A DNA stretch of 64,000 bases. It comes from Verrucomicrobiota bacterium (lineage in GTDB: Bacteria > Verrucomicrobiota > Verrucomicrobiia > Limisphaerales > UBA9464). Of the stretch, positions 34,452 through 43,901 are shown piece after piece. Positions within the stretch are counted from its first letter, which is position 1. Each line of letters opens with the position of its first letter. The stretch lies in contig JAFLEF010000013.1 in NCBI GenBank assembly GCA_017309115.1, positions 62,001-126,000 of the forward strand, read 5' to 3'. A model generated the notes under the pieces. That model searched no databases. It worked only from the letters and a program-made list of their open reading frames with translations, and was not told the origin of the DNA. A program made the position numbers and the translations under genes.

Positions 34452-34484
34452 TGTCATAGCTTCGTGTCACAGCTTGTCATAGCT
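34452..34484 (+). repeat. Three near-identical 10-bp direct repeats at the fic 3' end
   Basis: TGTCATAGCT (34452-34461), TGTCACAGCT (34465-34474) and TGTCATAGCT (34475-34484). The last copy contains the fic stop codon region (stop complement at 34477-34479). Confidence 0.75.
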
Positions 34485-35538
34485 CCCGACCGTCCAGGAC
34501 GGGGCCGCGGGAGTACACCCGATTCGGATCCGTCGGAGACGTGCCAGTACCTTGCAGTAACCCTTTTTCTACCAATGCCTTTAGATCGCGCTGGAGGGAT
34601 CGCCGGTTGATTTGGGGAGAAAGCACTTCGAAATCTTGAATCGTTATCTTTCCGTGCTCGAACAGGTACCGGAGGGCGGCTGACTGGCGCTCGTTCAACC
34701 CGTGCTTCCGTGTCACCACGTCCGCCTTGATGACCCGTTGCCCCCGTTCTTTGACCTCGTCCATTTGTGTGGCCAACCCTTCCACGAAGAAGTCCAGCCA
34801 GCCGGTGAGGTCCATGCCCCGGTCGCGCACACCCTGGATGGCCGCGTAGAACGCCGGCCGGTCACGGTCATAGAACTCACTGATCGAGAACAACCGCTTG
34901 AAGTCGTAACCCGCTCGATAGAGGCAGAGCGTCGAAAGCAGTCGGGACGTGCGGCCATTGCCGTCCACAAAGGGATGAATGTGGACTAGTTGAAACTGGG
35001 CGATGCCGGCCGTCAGCACCGGATGCGCTTCCCCCGGCGCATTCAGCCACTCCACCAGGTCCGCCATGAACGGCGGCACATCGCCCGGCGGTGGTGGCGT
35101 GTAGATGACCTGCCGCGTTACCGAGTTCACCACGTAATTCTGCACCCGCCGGTATTCCCCCGGCTGGCCCGCACCACCGCGCACGCCAGCCACCAGCCGT
35201 CGATGAATCTCGCGGATTAATCCCTCCGTCACCGGCCCGCCATCGCCCAGGTAGCCGCTCACAAACTCGAACGCATCCCGGTAGTTCAGCAACTCGCGCG
35301 CATCGTCTGGATCGGCCTCCGGCACAGCCAGACCCGCCAGCAACCGCTCCGACTGCTCCAGTGTCAGATGCGTGCCCTCGATGTGCGTGGTGTGATGCGC
35401 CTCCAGCAGCAACGCCCGCGACCGCATAGTGGCCAGCCAGTCCTCCGAAAGTTTCGCTGCGTCCAAGAACCCTCGCGCCCGTTCAATGCGGGTTAAACCA
35501 GCCGTGACCCGGTGGGTGATCTGGAATCGAGGATTCAT
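34477..35538 (-). CDS. Fic-domain protein AMPylator, class II-like, with C-terminal winged helix
   Basis: 353 residues. The Fic core motif is H188[11 protein letters not shown]199, the full HxFx[D/E]GNGRxxR, so it should be catalytically competent to transfer AMP from ATP to target hydroxyls. Upstream, T50-T-H-I-E54-G55 fits the [S/T]xxxE[G/N] autoinhibitory helix, as in class II Fic proteins. Residues about 280-345 form a winged-helix-like segment ([35 protein letters not shown]). It lies 39 bp downstream of the DUF4209 gene on the same strand, with no separate promoter visible, so the two are probably co-transcribed. Target unknown. Confidence 0.93.
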   Translation of the reverse strand: MNPRFQITHRVTAGLTRIERARGFLDAAKLSEDWLATMRSRALLLEAHHTTHIEGTHLTLEQSERLLAGLAVPEADPDDARELLNYRDAFEFVSGYLGDGGPVTEGLIREIHRRLVAGVRGGAGQPGEYRRVQNYVVNSVTRQVIYTPPPPGDVPPFMADLVEWLNAPGEAHPVLTAGIAQFQLVHIHPFVDGNGRTSRLLSTLCLYRAGYDFKRLFSISEFYDRDRPAFYAAIQGVRDRGMDLTGWLDFFVEGLATQMDEVKERGQRVIKADVVTRKHGLNERQSAALRYLFEHGKITIQDFEVLSPQINRRSLQRDLKALVEKGLLQGTGTSPTDPNRVYSRGPVLDGREL

Positions 35539-35577
35539 GGCGTCGTTATTGGAATGATTCTCCCAGGTGGTGAGTCT

Positions 35578-37422
35578 TCAAACTGTTGTTTCTTGCCGTG
35601 CCGCCGCGATCGGGAAGCAGCACAGACGCAGCGTTAGCCACCAGGCATAGACCGCTCCCTCGGTTATCATCTGGGACTCGCCCAGCAAACCATGCGCGAT
35701 GTCATTTCGCAGATTCAGGCCGAACCGTTCAACGAGCAGGCCTCGCAAGTCGAACGCCATTCCGTCTCCGAAAATCTTCGCCATCTCAGGATGCGGTAGC
35801 ATCCAATTTAGATCCCGCTCGTCCTGTGTTTCGTCTGAATCAAGCTTTGATGTGATGATGCCCTTGGCGGTGAAGATCTCCCGGACCGAGTTCTCGATCT
35901 GCGGCAACAACAGGTGGAGTGCAAGCACTACATCGCCATGTAAACCCGCGTGCAAACCGCGCAGGAACAATCCTTCGCGCCCTTGAGGAACAAACGGGTT
36001 GTCCTGAACAAGGAAAAGCAAATCCACGCGGCGTGCGGGATGTTCGGCAACAATCTGTTGGCGGGCCGATTCAATGAGAACTCGCACGCGCAACTGCCAG
36101 TCAACGGTGCGGGCTTGCGAATACATTTCTTTGAGAACCGCTTCTTCCCGCTCGTCGGGGTCGGTGGATGCCAAAGGCGGTTTCGTGTCAGAAATCTGGC
36201 CGTCGGACCGGACGGTGCTTGAACCGAAGAGTTGCGTGAATACCCCTCCCGCGTTCGGGTCTTCGATGCGTTTCTTGAGCTCATCTGGCCGTGTTGGGTC
36301 AGCCACGAAAGCGAAACGTAGGATGGCGTCCTCGAAGGAGTGCCCTTTGACATGCTCGGCAGCTTCCCTGGCTGACTTCTTCAAATTTCTTTCCAGTTCA
36401 GAATCGCTCTCCAGCGGTATCTTAATCGTCTGCATCTCGCTCATGCCTCGCTTCTGAAATTCGAGGAGGCGCTGATGGGCTTTTTCGATTTCTGCCGGGT
36501 CGGCTTTGGCCTCGCGCAAGGCGTGAACAGCTTTGGCCATCCAGCCTGAAGCACCAAGGAACGAAGGTTGTGCCGCGGTGGTAAAGCTCTCCGCCAGCTT
36601 CACGTAGGTGTTGGCTATTTTGAGCTGGGCAACGCGTGCCTCGTCCTGCCGGCCTCCCTTGGCACTCCACCCGCCTCGCAAGTGCCAGTAGTCCCGCGCG
36701 AAATGCCAGTTCGGAATAGCCTCCATCTTGTTCGCGAGGTTTTCCGACAGAATGGCATACCGCTTGGTGTCGCCCACGCCGTCTCGGAGCAGCATGTGCA
36801 TCAAGCGCGCGCACAGCAGACCGTCTTCGGTCGCTTCGTGCCGGGTGATGGCGTCCTCGATGGCCTGAATGGCTTTCAGGTGAAACGATTTCAATCGGCC
36901 AAGCTGCGCCCCGACTTGCCTGGCCCGTTGAAGCCGCTCCGCGAACGGCGGCCATATGCCGGCAGTCTCCAGCACTCGGCTGGATTCGATATAGGCTTCG
37001 ACCCCCTTTTGGGCAGCCTTGTAGTCTTTGCGGCTTACCCAAAGCACGTCTGCAATCCGGGCTCTGAACTCAGGGTCTCTCGTTTCTTCGAGGATACCGC
37101 TCAATGCGTCCAAGTCTGGCTTGGCCAAGTCCTCAGGCACGAGTGACCGTTTGCCGGTCCGGTAGTCAATGTATGCGGGGCAGAACGGTTGGGACTGGTC
37201 CTCGAAGTTCGGACAGAAATTAGCAACTACGGCCAGAAGTTGAAAGACTCTGGCACTTCGCACATCACCGCCATCTAAGGGAGTTTTTGCTCTCGCCGCC
37301 AGCACCTCGTAAAAAGCATCGCATTCGCGACGGGTCGCCACTGCCAGTTCGGCCTGCCAATCGTAAGCGCGGATGTCATCTACCGTGACACCAAAGCTTA
37401 GCTGAGGAGCATCGTCGCTCAT
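35578..37422 (-). CDS. DUF4209 domain protein with HEPN-like RNxxAHG motif
   Basis: 614 residues, soluble, alpha-helical in character. The bulk (about 1-520) is helix-rich with no recognised catalytic motif. Near the C-terminus R572-N-D-I-A-H577-G fits the conserved RNxxAHG motif of DUF4209 and the Rx4-6H signature of HEPN ribonuclease domains. It starts at 37422 after a good AGGAGGT ribosome site five bases upstream. It is followed by fic. I infer a toxin or defence role from the motif and pairing; the function of DUF4209 proteins is not established. Confidence 0.72.
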   Translation of the reverse strand: MSDDAPQLSFGVTVDDIRAYDWQAELAVATRRECDAFYEVLAARAKTPLDGGDVRSARVFQLLAVVANFCPNFEDQSQPFCPAYIDYRTGKRSLVPEDLAKPDLDALSGILEETRDPEFRARIADVLWVSRKDYKAAQKGVEAYIESSRVLETAGIWPPFAERLQRARQVGAQLGRLKSFHLKAIQAIEDAITRHEATEDGLLCARLMHMLLRDGVGDTKRYAILSENLANKMEAIPNWHFARDYWHLRGGWSAKGGRQDEARVAQLKIANTYVKLAESFTTAAQPSFLGASGWMAKAVHALREAKADPAEIEKAHQRLLEFQKRGMSEMQTIKIPLESDSELERNLKKSAREAAEHVKGHSFEDAILRFAFVADPTRPDELKKRIEDPNAGGVFTQLFGSSTVRSDGQISDTKPPLASTDPDEREEAVLKEMYSQARTVDWQLRVRVLIESARQQIVAEHPARRVDLLFLVQDNPFVPQGREGLFLRGLHAGLHGDVVLALHLLLPQIENSVREIFTAKGIITSKLDSDETQDERDLNWMLPHPEMAKIFGDGMAFDLRGLLVERFGLNLRNDIAHGLLGESQMITEGAVYAWWLTLRLCCFPIAAARQETTV

Positions 37423-37427
37423 GCGTT

Positions 37428-37434
37428 ACCTCCT
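37428..37434 (-). promoter_or_regulatory. Strong Shine-Dalgarno of the DUF4209 gene
   Basis: AGGAGGT reading on the minus strand, five bases before the ATG at 37422. It fixes that start and is stronger than most initiation sites in this window. Confidence 0.65.
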
Positions 37435-37946
37435 GCGGTGAGAGTCTGTCGGGGCATGGCTTTGTTCAAAACGGTCGAAACCAAGTTCGGGCAGCGCACA
37501 GGTTCAGTTTCGTATCAGAATCGGTGTCGCCTCTTTAACCGGAATTGCAGGAGAAATGGTCGCTGGTAAGGCGAAAAGCGGGGACGCGGAGGTTCCGCGT
37601 TATTTCCCAAACCGCCAAAACGACATCGCCTGGAATCGTTGGGGCGTTGCGATCCGATGGGTTTATCCAGCTCACGGGGAAGTCCAAGAGATTCAAAGAG
37701 TAGGGACTAGCCCGGATGTCGCCAAGCGGACAATCGTCCCAATCGATCAACATTTGGATGATTGAGTAGGGCCGGAGAGGTTGGGGGAGAATCAGTCCGG
37801 CGGGTTACTGAGACATTTGCCAACAGTTACACGATTTTGGCTGTATCCGTCAGGAGCAACCGTTGCGCATCTCGCGCTGCCGCACCCGTTCCGCCCGCAA
37901 CCAAAACTGGCCAAACACGGGGCTTCCGAAGCAGGGTCAGGTTTCG
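37435..37946. other. 512-bp spacer without a convincing gene
   Basis: Separates the Fic/DUF4209 pair from the ketosynthase. Short opposing frames at about 37535-37765 show no family features. The region must hold the promoter of the DUF4209 gene, but no clear -35/-10 pair was seen. Confidence 0.4.
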
Positions 37947-39245
37947 ATGCGATTCCTCGCCCACGGTGCCGGTTCACGACCGGGAAACGAACGACGGGTC
38001 GTGGTGACCGGTCTGGGTGTCATCACGCCGCTGGGCACGGATGCCCACAACGTCTTCGCCCGGGTGTATCGCGGGGAATCCGCCGTCCAACCCATCCGCC
38101 GAATCGATGTCTCCGGATTGGCCCTGCGCCACGCCGCAGAGGTTTCCGAACTGGACCCGTCACCCCTGGGACTGTCGGAACGGGAGCGCAAGGGCTTGGA
38201 ACGTGTGCAACTGTTCGCCCTTCTCGCCGCCGAACAGGCGGTGCGCGACGCCGGTCTGGCGCTTCCTCGAAATGCCCTTCGCGGCCAAAGCGAAGCCCAA
38301 CCCGCCAGCGAACGCCACGGCGTGGCCATCGGCTCCTCGAACTCCGATAGCGGACCCATTTCCCTCGCGCTGGCCGAACTGGCCGCGGGACGTGCCCGCC
38401 AGGTTTCCCCGCACACGCTCAATCGGAGCCGGCCCTGTTCCAGTGCCGCGCTGGTGTCCATCCGCTACGGACTGCGCGGACCGGTCTTCTCGCAAAACGG
38501 CGCCTCAGCCACCGGCGCCATGAACCTGATTAGCGCCTTCGACAGCATTCGCTCCGGACGAACCGACGTGATGATTGCGGGGGGAACGGATTGCGGCGTC
38601 ACCCAGCTGGAGTTGGCGACGTTCGGTCAGAACCAAACCGGTTCGCGCAGCGGCTGCTGCCGGCCGTTTGATCGGCAGCGCGATGGCGTGGTGCTCGGCG
38701 AAGGCGCGGCCCTGGTCGTGTTGGAGGAAGCGCATCACGCCGCCGCCCGCGGCGCTCGGATTTACGGGGAAATGCTCGGCTACGGATTGCGCTCCGATGC
38801 CTTTGACATGGCCGCCATTCCGGCCGCCGCGCCCGGGCTGATTCTCTCCATCGAAGAAGCGCTGGAGGATGCCCGACTGACGGCGGCCGACATCGGCTAC
38901 GTCAACGCCCACGCCACCGCCACCCGGCTCAACGACGTGGCGGAAGCAGCGGCCATTCGCGCCACCCTGGTACGAAACGGACCCGGACCGGCGGTCAGCG
39001 GAACGAAGGGTCAGCTCGGGCACATGTTGGCAGCCAGCGGATCCATGGGATTCATCCTGACCCTGCTGGCCTCGCGCTTAAACCAGGTTCCTCCGACCGG
39101 CGGGTTGCGGGATGTGGATCCGGCCTGCGAACTCAATCACGTGATCGGCGTAGGTCGGGAGCAAGCCGTTCCCTGCGGCCTCACTCTCAGCGCCGGCATG
39201 GGTGGATTGAACTCGGCCATCGTGGTTCGCGGAGAACCCAGCTGA
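37947..39245 (+). CDS. FabF-like beta-ketoacyl synthase with Cys-to-Ser active site
   Basis: 432 residues from the ATG at 37947. A KAS-II-type thiolase fold is clear: RRVVVTGLGVITPLG at the start, DVMIAGGTD, GEGAALVVLEE, NAHATATRLND with His322, and KGQLGHMLAASG with Lys354 and His359. The nucleophile region GPVFSQNGASATGAMN aligns without gaps to FabF GPSISIATACTSGVHN, which puts Ser187 where the catalytic Cys should be. Condensation should be impaired, while decarboxylation or a partner role, as in the chain-length factors of type II PKS, remains possible. No acyl carrier protein or partner synthase is adjacent. A TTG lies 84 bases upstream in frame but has no supporting homology. Confidence 0.83.
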   Translation: MRFLAHGAGSRPGNERRVVVTGLGVITPLGTDAHNVFARVYRGESAVQPIRRIDVSGLALRHAAEVSELDPSPLGLSERERKGLERVQLFALLAAEQAVRDAGLALPRNALRGQSEAQPASERHGVAIGSSNSDSGPISLALAELAAGRARQVSPHTLNRSRPCSSAALVSIRYGLRGPVFSQNGASATGAMNLISAFDSIRSGRTDVMIAGGTDCGVTQLELATFGQNQTGSRSGCCRPFDRQRDGVVLGEGAALVVLEEAHHAAARGARIYGEMLGYGLRSDAFDMAAIPAAAPGLILSIEEALEDARLTAADIGYVNAHATATRLNDVAEAAAIRATLVRNGPGPAVSGTKGQLGHMLAASGSMGFILTLLASRLNQVPPTGGLRDVDPACELNHVIGVGREQAVPCGLTLSAGMGGLNSAIVVRGEPS

Positions 39246-39489
39246 AATCCCCTCCGTGGCGAAGTGGTACGACCGGAGTGGAACCCCACCGGAACCGGGG
39301 AAAAGCGGCGGAAAACGTGCGATGTCGACCGAGCCACCAAGCGGCTGCCTAGGAGGCTAACCCTGACAGCGTCTCTGGTCCCTGCCCTTCGGATTCGTTC
39401 GCGGTTCCCTTCGGAGGGTTACGGTGAAGTGTTCCAACGAGGCGGGACGTCATGACACTTTCAGCTGGGCCGCGTGTATCTAAAATAGG

Positions 39490-39837
39490 ATGTCCACTCT
39501 CGACCCGACCTCGTCCGAAGCCCGTCCCGAACTCACCACCCGACTCAGTGCCAGCAAACGAACGGCAGCGAAGTCCATTGTCACCCGCCTGGGGTCCTCC
39601 CCCATGCCCAGTGGCCTTACCCGACGCGAAGCACAGATCCTGCCGTGGCTGGCCACCGATCTGAGTTACGCCGAAATCGCGGTTCACTTTGGCTACAGCC
39701 CGCACTATGCCCGCATGCTGGCGCAACGCCTTCTGAGAAAGCTGGGGGTGACCTCCCGACCGGCGGTAGTCGCCCGCTGGCTGCGGCCCGAGGCCTTTCC
39801 TGCGACCGTCTCTCGATTATCTAAACGGCTACCTTGA
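39490..39837 (+). CDS. Small LuxR-type helix-turn-helix protein
   Basis: 115 residues. The C-terminal half is a GerE/LuxR-type DNA-binding domain: GLTRREAQILPWLATDLSYAEIA, then SPHYARMLAQRLLRKLGVTSRPAVVARW. The N-terminal 45 residues are polar and probably disordered; there is no receiver or autoinducer domain. It sits between the Cys-to-Ser ketosynthase and the ECF sigma gene on the same strand and could regulate either. Confidence 0.77.
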   Translation: MSTLDPTSSEARPELTTRLSASKRTAAKSIVTRLGSSPMPSGLTRREAQILPWLATDLSYAEIAVHFGYSPHYARMLAQRLLRKLGVTSRPAVVARWLRPEAFPATVSRLSKRLP

Positions 39838-39993
39838 CGAGGATGATAGACCAGCGGTTGGCCATGTTAAGCGAACTCCCCAGCGGCAACCCCCGTCCCA
39901 ACCCCGAACCTCTCCCTCCGGCTCCGACATCACCACTCCCCAACGTCATGACTCATTGAATCGGAACCACCCTTGGATCAGTGTCCCGCCACC

Positions 39994-40719
39994 ATGCCCT
40001 CCGAACTGCGGGAGATCGGTCCGACCTTCCTGACCACACGCTGGACCGTGGTCCTTCGGGCGGCTGATCCAGACTCCCAAGCCGCTCGGGAGGAGTTGGC
40101 CCGCTTGTACTGGTTTCCCCTGTATGCGCTCGGTCGGCGTCAGGGATTGAACCCAGCCGACGCCGATGACGCCGTCCAAACGTTTCTCGGACGACTGCTG
40201 GCCCCGGGACAGTTGGCGAATCTGTCGAGCGAAGGGGGACGCTTCCGGGACTTCCTCCGCGTCAGTTTTCAGAATCAGCTGATCTCCACTCATCGGGCCA
40301 GCATCAGTCAGCGCCGCCGGCCGGAAGGCGGATTCGTGCCTCGCGATGGTTTGGATCCGGAGGCAACGCTGGCGCTCGAACCCGTGGACTCCCACACGCC
40401 AGAACTCGCCTACGATCGCTGCTGCGCCCGGGTGCTGCTCGACGCCACGCTCGAGCGTTTGCGCGCCGAGTATGAACGACTGGGTCGCACCGCTCTTTTC
40501 CTTCATCTGTCCCAGTACCTGGATGGGGATCCGGAAGAAGCGACACACGCGGCGGCTGCGGCCCGCCTGGGGCTGTCGGAGGGAACGGTCCGCAACGCGG
40601 TCAAACCCTTCCGGATTCGTTTCCAGGAACTGTTCCGGCAACACGTGGCCGCGACCCTGGAGGATCCGGTCCAAGTCGATGACGAGATTCGCCACCTGAT
40701 GGCAGCGTTGGCCTCCTGA
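39994..40719 (+). CDS. ECF-type RNA polymerase sigma factor
   Basis: 241 residues from the ATG at 39994 (a TTG lies 21 bases upstream in frame). Region 2 appears as YWFPLYALGRRQGLNPADAD and DAVQTFLGRLL with GRFRDFLRVSFQNQL. Region 4 is AAAARLGLSEGTVRNAVKPFR. The spacer is long and the overall layout resembles the ECF groups expanded in Planctomycetota and Verrucomicrobiota. No anti-sigma gene follows. Instead two Ser/Thr kinase receptor genes do, which fits the proposed control of such sigma factors by kinases. Confidence 0.87.
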   Translation: MPSELREIGPTFLTTRWTVVLRAADPDSQAAREELARLYWFPLYALGRRQGLNPADADDAVQTFLGRLLAPGQLANLSSEGGRFRDFLRVSFQNQLISTHRASISQRRRPEGGFVPRDGLDPEATLALEPVDSHTPELAYDRCCARVLLDATLERLRAEYERLGRTALFLHLSQYLDGDPEEATHAAAAARLGLSEGTVRNAVKPFRIRFQELFRQHVAATLEDPVQVDDEIRHLMAALAS

Positions 40720-40772
40720 ATTCCGATCAGGCCCACCAAACCGCGAAAACTCGTGAACCCCCAACGGCCGGA

Positions 40773-43700
40773 ATGAATTTCCCGAATCCGTGTCCCCGTT
40801 GCCACCGTGCCCGCGACTGGCGGGGTGTCTGCCCGGTCTGCGTGCTGGGCGGCCTGCTGAACGCGAGTTCAATTCCGGAACCGATACCCGTGCTGAAACT
40901 CGGCCCGTTTCAGTTGCTCGAAGAGATTGGCCGGGGCGGCATGGGCCGGGTCTGGCGGGCGCGTCAGGAGGGCTTGGATCGGGAGATCGCCCTGAAGACC
41001 CTGCGGGCCGGAAGTCTGGCCGACGAACTGACTCGGGAACGGCTCCGCCGCGAAGCCCAGGCGGCCGCGCGACTGCGACATCCGGGCATCGTCACGGTTC
41101 ATGAGGTAGGCGAAGCCGAGGGGGAATTGTATCTCGCGATGGAACTCGTCCGCGGCGAGACGCTCGCTCAGCGACTTCGTTCGGGTCCGCTGCATCCCCG
41201 CAACGCCGCTGAGCTCGCGCGCGCCCTCGCAGATGCCGTCCAGCACGCCCACGCCGCCGGCGTGATTCACCGCGATCTCAAACCCGCCAATGTCCTGCTC
41301 GACGCCGACCACCACGACGCGCCGAGACTCACGGATTTCGGCGTGGCCCGGTTGGCGAACAACCCCAATGCCACGCTCACGGGCACGCTCGAAGGTCTGG
41401 GAACGCTGGCCTATCTCGCTCCGGAACAAGCCGGAGGCCGGCGCGCTGAGCAGGGGGTAACGACGGATGTCTACGGCCTCGGCGCAGTGTTGTACCACGC
41501 CCTCACCGGACGCCCCCCGTTGGCCGGCGAGACTCCGGCGGGATTGTTGCGGGCCGTTCTGGAGACGGAGCCGATTTCGCCGCGCCGGTTGAATCCCGCG
41601 GTGTCACCCGACCTCGACACGATCTGCCGGAAGTGCCTGGCCAAGGAACCCACCCAGCGCTACGCCAGCGCCGCCGAACTGCGGGATGAATTGGATCGCT
41701 TCCTCCGCGACGAGCCCATTCGCGCGCGGCCCATTTCCGGCCCGGAACGCCTTTCCCGTTGGGCCCGTCGCCGACCCGCGGTGGCGGCCCTGTCTGCCCT
41801 CGCCCTGATCGCTTTGCTAACCGGACTGGTCGCCACCACCTGGCAGTGGCAACGGGCAGAAACCGAACGCGGAGTTGCCCAACAGCGCAGTGAACAACTC
41901 CGCCAAAATCTTTACGCCGCAGATCTCGACCTCGCCGGCCGCACCCTGCTGGCCGGAGATTTGGGCTGGGGCCGCGAATTGATCGAAGCCCACCGGCCGC
42001 GCCCCGGCGAATCCGATTTGCGCGGCCTGGAATGGTACCTCCTCGAAACCATCGCCCAGGGTGATCCCGCCATCGTCACGGTCCATCCAGCTCCCCCCAC
42101 GGCCGTCGCCGTGTCGTCCCAGGGTCGCTGGACCGCTTCCGGCGACCTGCGCGGCACGTTGATCGTCCGGGATCGCCAGACCGGCGTAAGTCGGACCAAT
42201 CAACTCAAACCGGAATGGTTCATCGGCAGTCTGGCGTTTGCTCCCGACGATTCGCTCTTGGCCGTAGCCACCCGCAGCCGACAAGGCGGAGCGGGCGTGA
42301 TTTGGCTGCTGGATCCAACATCGGGTGAGGTCCGCCGCGAGCTCCCGGTGGAAGCCACGTGGATCAGTTTCGTCCCGGGGACCGACACTCTCGCCGCCAG
42401 CCGGGCGCATCGCATTTACTCCAGTAGTGCCTCATCCGCCGCGCCCCTGGAGTTGATCCGCTTGGGCGATGGCACCGTCGAACGGGTCGTCACCAATTCC
42501 GTCAATCGCTTCGCCCTCGCCACCAACGGCCGGCAGGCGGTGACCTTTCATCATCCCGGCAGTCTGGTCGTCTGGCAGTTGCCCGAATGGACTCCGGTGG
42601 CGCGTTGGAGCGGTCCTGCCGTGGTGCCGACAATCGCCATTTCCGCGGATGGAGAATGGATTGCCGCGGGCGACACGGATGGGGGACTTTGGGCGTGGGA
42701 ATTCTCCAAACCCGAGACGGAATATCGCGTTCAGGCGGATGCCGAGACGTGGATCCAATGCGTGGCCTTTACCGGACGCCCGGGACCGGAGCTCCTGACC
42801 GGGAGCGCTCAAACGGTCCGTCGGTGGCAGCTGGACCAGGGGTCTGGGCGCTTCGTTCTGGGCCAATCCCTGCGTGGCCATCGGGCGGAGGTCACCCGTC
42901 TCGCCCACGCCCGGGAAGCCGACACCCTCCTGACCTCCTCGAATGATGGCACCGTGAGGGAGTGGGACTCCCACCTGGAGGACAAGCCTCAGTTGCGCTG
43001 GGAAATGGCACCCAGTTCCTTTTGCGCCGACTTCGCCCTCTCGCCCGACGCTCAAACGGTCGCCCTGCTCGAGACCAACGGTCGGGTCGTGATCCGGAAC
43101 AGCCGCTCCTTCGCCGAACTCGCGGCGATCCCTGGCCAGCTTCATCCGCTGCACCTTGGGAATGGCGGGACGAACCTCACCCTGCTGGATCTGGACGACC
43201 CGGCCATTCTGGAATGGACCGGTCGATCCGCCGAACCGCCGCGGCGAATTCCCCTTCAAGGCTACGATGGCGGTTCGAATTACCTGCGCTTCGAGTCCTC
43301 CGCCCCGGGGAAGTGGCTCGTAGGATCCCGGGTGGACGCGACCTTGCAGCTGTGGAATCAGACCGACGGAACCCTACGGCACACCCTGCGCGGCCACACC
43401 AATATCGCTCCCGTCTTCGCCCCGGCCTTTTCGCCGGATGGACGCCTGCTGGCCTCCCCGGGAGGCGACGCCACGGTTCGACTTTGGGACGTGGAATCGG
43501 GCCAACAACTCCACGTGTTTCCCGAACCAGCGCGCGTCTTCTGCGCCGCCTTTTCACCCGATGGACGCTGGCTCGCCACCGCCGGCAACAGCGGACGCGT
43601 CAGCATTTGGGACGTGGCCGAACGAAGACGCGTCCACTCCCTGCCGCAGACCGCGACCGACAGCTGGGTCCGCTTCAGTCCCGACGGCCGAACCCTGGCC

Positions 43701-43901
43701 ACCGCCAGCAACCGCCGCGTGACGCTGTGGAGCACCGCCACCTGGCGACCGTTACTCGCGTTTCCGCTGATGATCGGGGAATTTTGCACCTTTGAGTTTG
43801 GCCCGGACTGCCGTTCCCTCTGGATTCATCCCCAAGACCTGACCGAACTCGCGGTCTGGCGGGCCCGGGGGTCTGTTGCTCATTCCCCCACGGGTCCCTG
43901 A
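40773..43901 (+). CDS. Ser/Thr protein kinase with single transmembrane helix and WD40 domain
   Basis: 1042 residues. An N-terminal zinc ribbon (Cys7, Cys10, Cys20, Cys23) precedes a Hanks-type kinase: glycine loop G-R-G-G-M-G-R-V (53-60), Lys75, HRDLKPAN with Asp168, DFG 188-190, and APEQ at 216-219. A membrane helix spans about 336-356. The rest is a WD40 propeller (about 430-1030) with FSPDGRLLAS-, FSPDGRWLAT- and FSPDGRTLAT-type blades. The topology implies a cytoplasmic kinase and an exported or envelope-facing propeller sensing partner proteins. It begins 53 bp after the ECF sigma gene and overlaps the next kinase gene. Confidence 0.91.
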   Translation: MNFPNPCPRCHRARDWRGVCPVCVLGGLLNASSIPEPIPVLKLGPFQLLEEIGRGGMGRVWRARQEGLDREIALKTLRAGSLADELTRERLRREAQAAARLRHPGIVTVHEVGEAEGELYLAMELVRGETLAQRLRSGPLHPRNAAELARALADAVQHAHAAGVIHRDLKPANVLLDADHHDAPRLTDFGVARLANNPNATLTGTLEGLGTLAYLAPEQAGGRRAEQGVTTDVYGLGAVLYHALTGRPPLAGETPAGLLRAVLETEPISPRRLNPAVSPDLDTICRKCLAKEPTQRYASAAELRDELDRFLRDEPIRARPISGPERLSRWARRRPAVAALSALALIALLTGLVATTWQWQRAETERGVAQQRSEQLRQNLYAADLDLAGRTLLAGDLGWGRELIEAHRPRPGESDLRGLEWYLLETIAQGDPAIVTVHPAPPTAVAVSSQGRWTASGDLRGTLIVRDRQTGVSRTNQLKPEWFIGSLAFAPDDSLLAVATRSRQGGAGVIWLLDPTSGEVRRELPVEATWISFVPGTDTLAASRAHRIYSSSASSAAPLELIRLGDGTVERVVTNSVNRFALATNGRQAVTFHHPGSLVVWQLPEWTPVARWSGPAVVPTIAISADGEWIAAGDTDGGLWAWEFSKPETEYRVQADAETWIQCVAFTGRPGPELLTGSAQTVRRWQLDQGSGRFVLGQSLRGHRAEVTRLAHAREADTLLTSSNDGTVREWDSHLEDKPQLRWEMAPSSFCADFALSPDAQTVALLETNGRVVIRNSRSFAELAAIPGQLHPLHLGNGGTNLTLLDLDDPAILEWTGRSAEPPRRIPLQGYDGGSNYLRFESSAPGKWLVGSRVDATLQLWNQTDGTLRHTLRGHTNIAPVFAPAFSPDGRLLASPGGDATVRLWDVESGQQLHVFPEPARVFCAAFSPDGRWLATAGNSGRVSIWDVAERRRVHSLPQTATDSWVRFSPDGRTLATASNRRVTLWSTATWRPLLAFPLMIGEFCTFEFGPDCRSLWIHPQDLTELAVWRARGSVAHSPTGP

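Noticed and set aside
37535-37765. Two short opposing frames (about 70 codons each) in the spacer before the ketosynthase
   Set aside because: Neither has a ribosome site or family similarity; they overlap each other almost fully.
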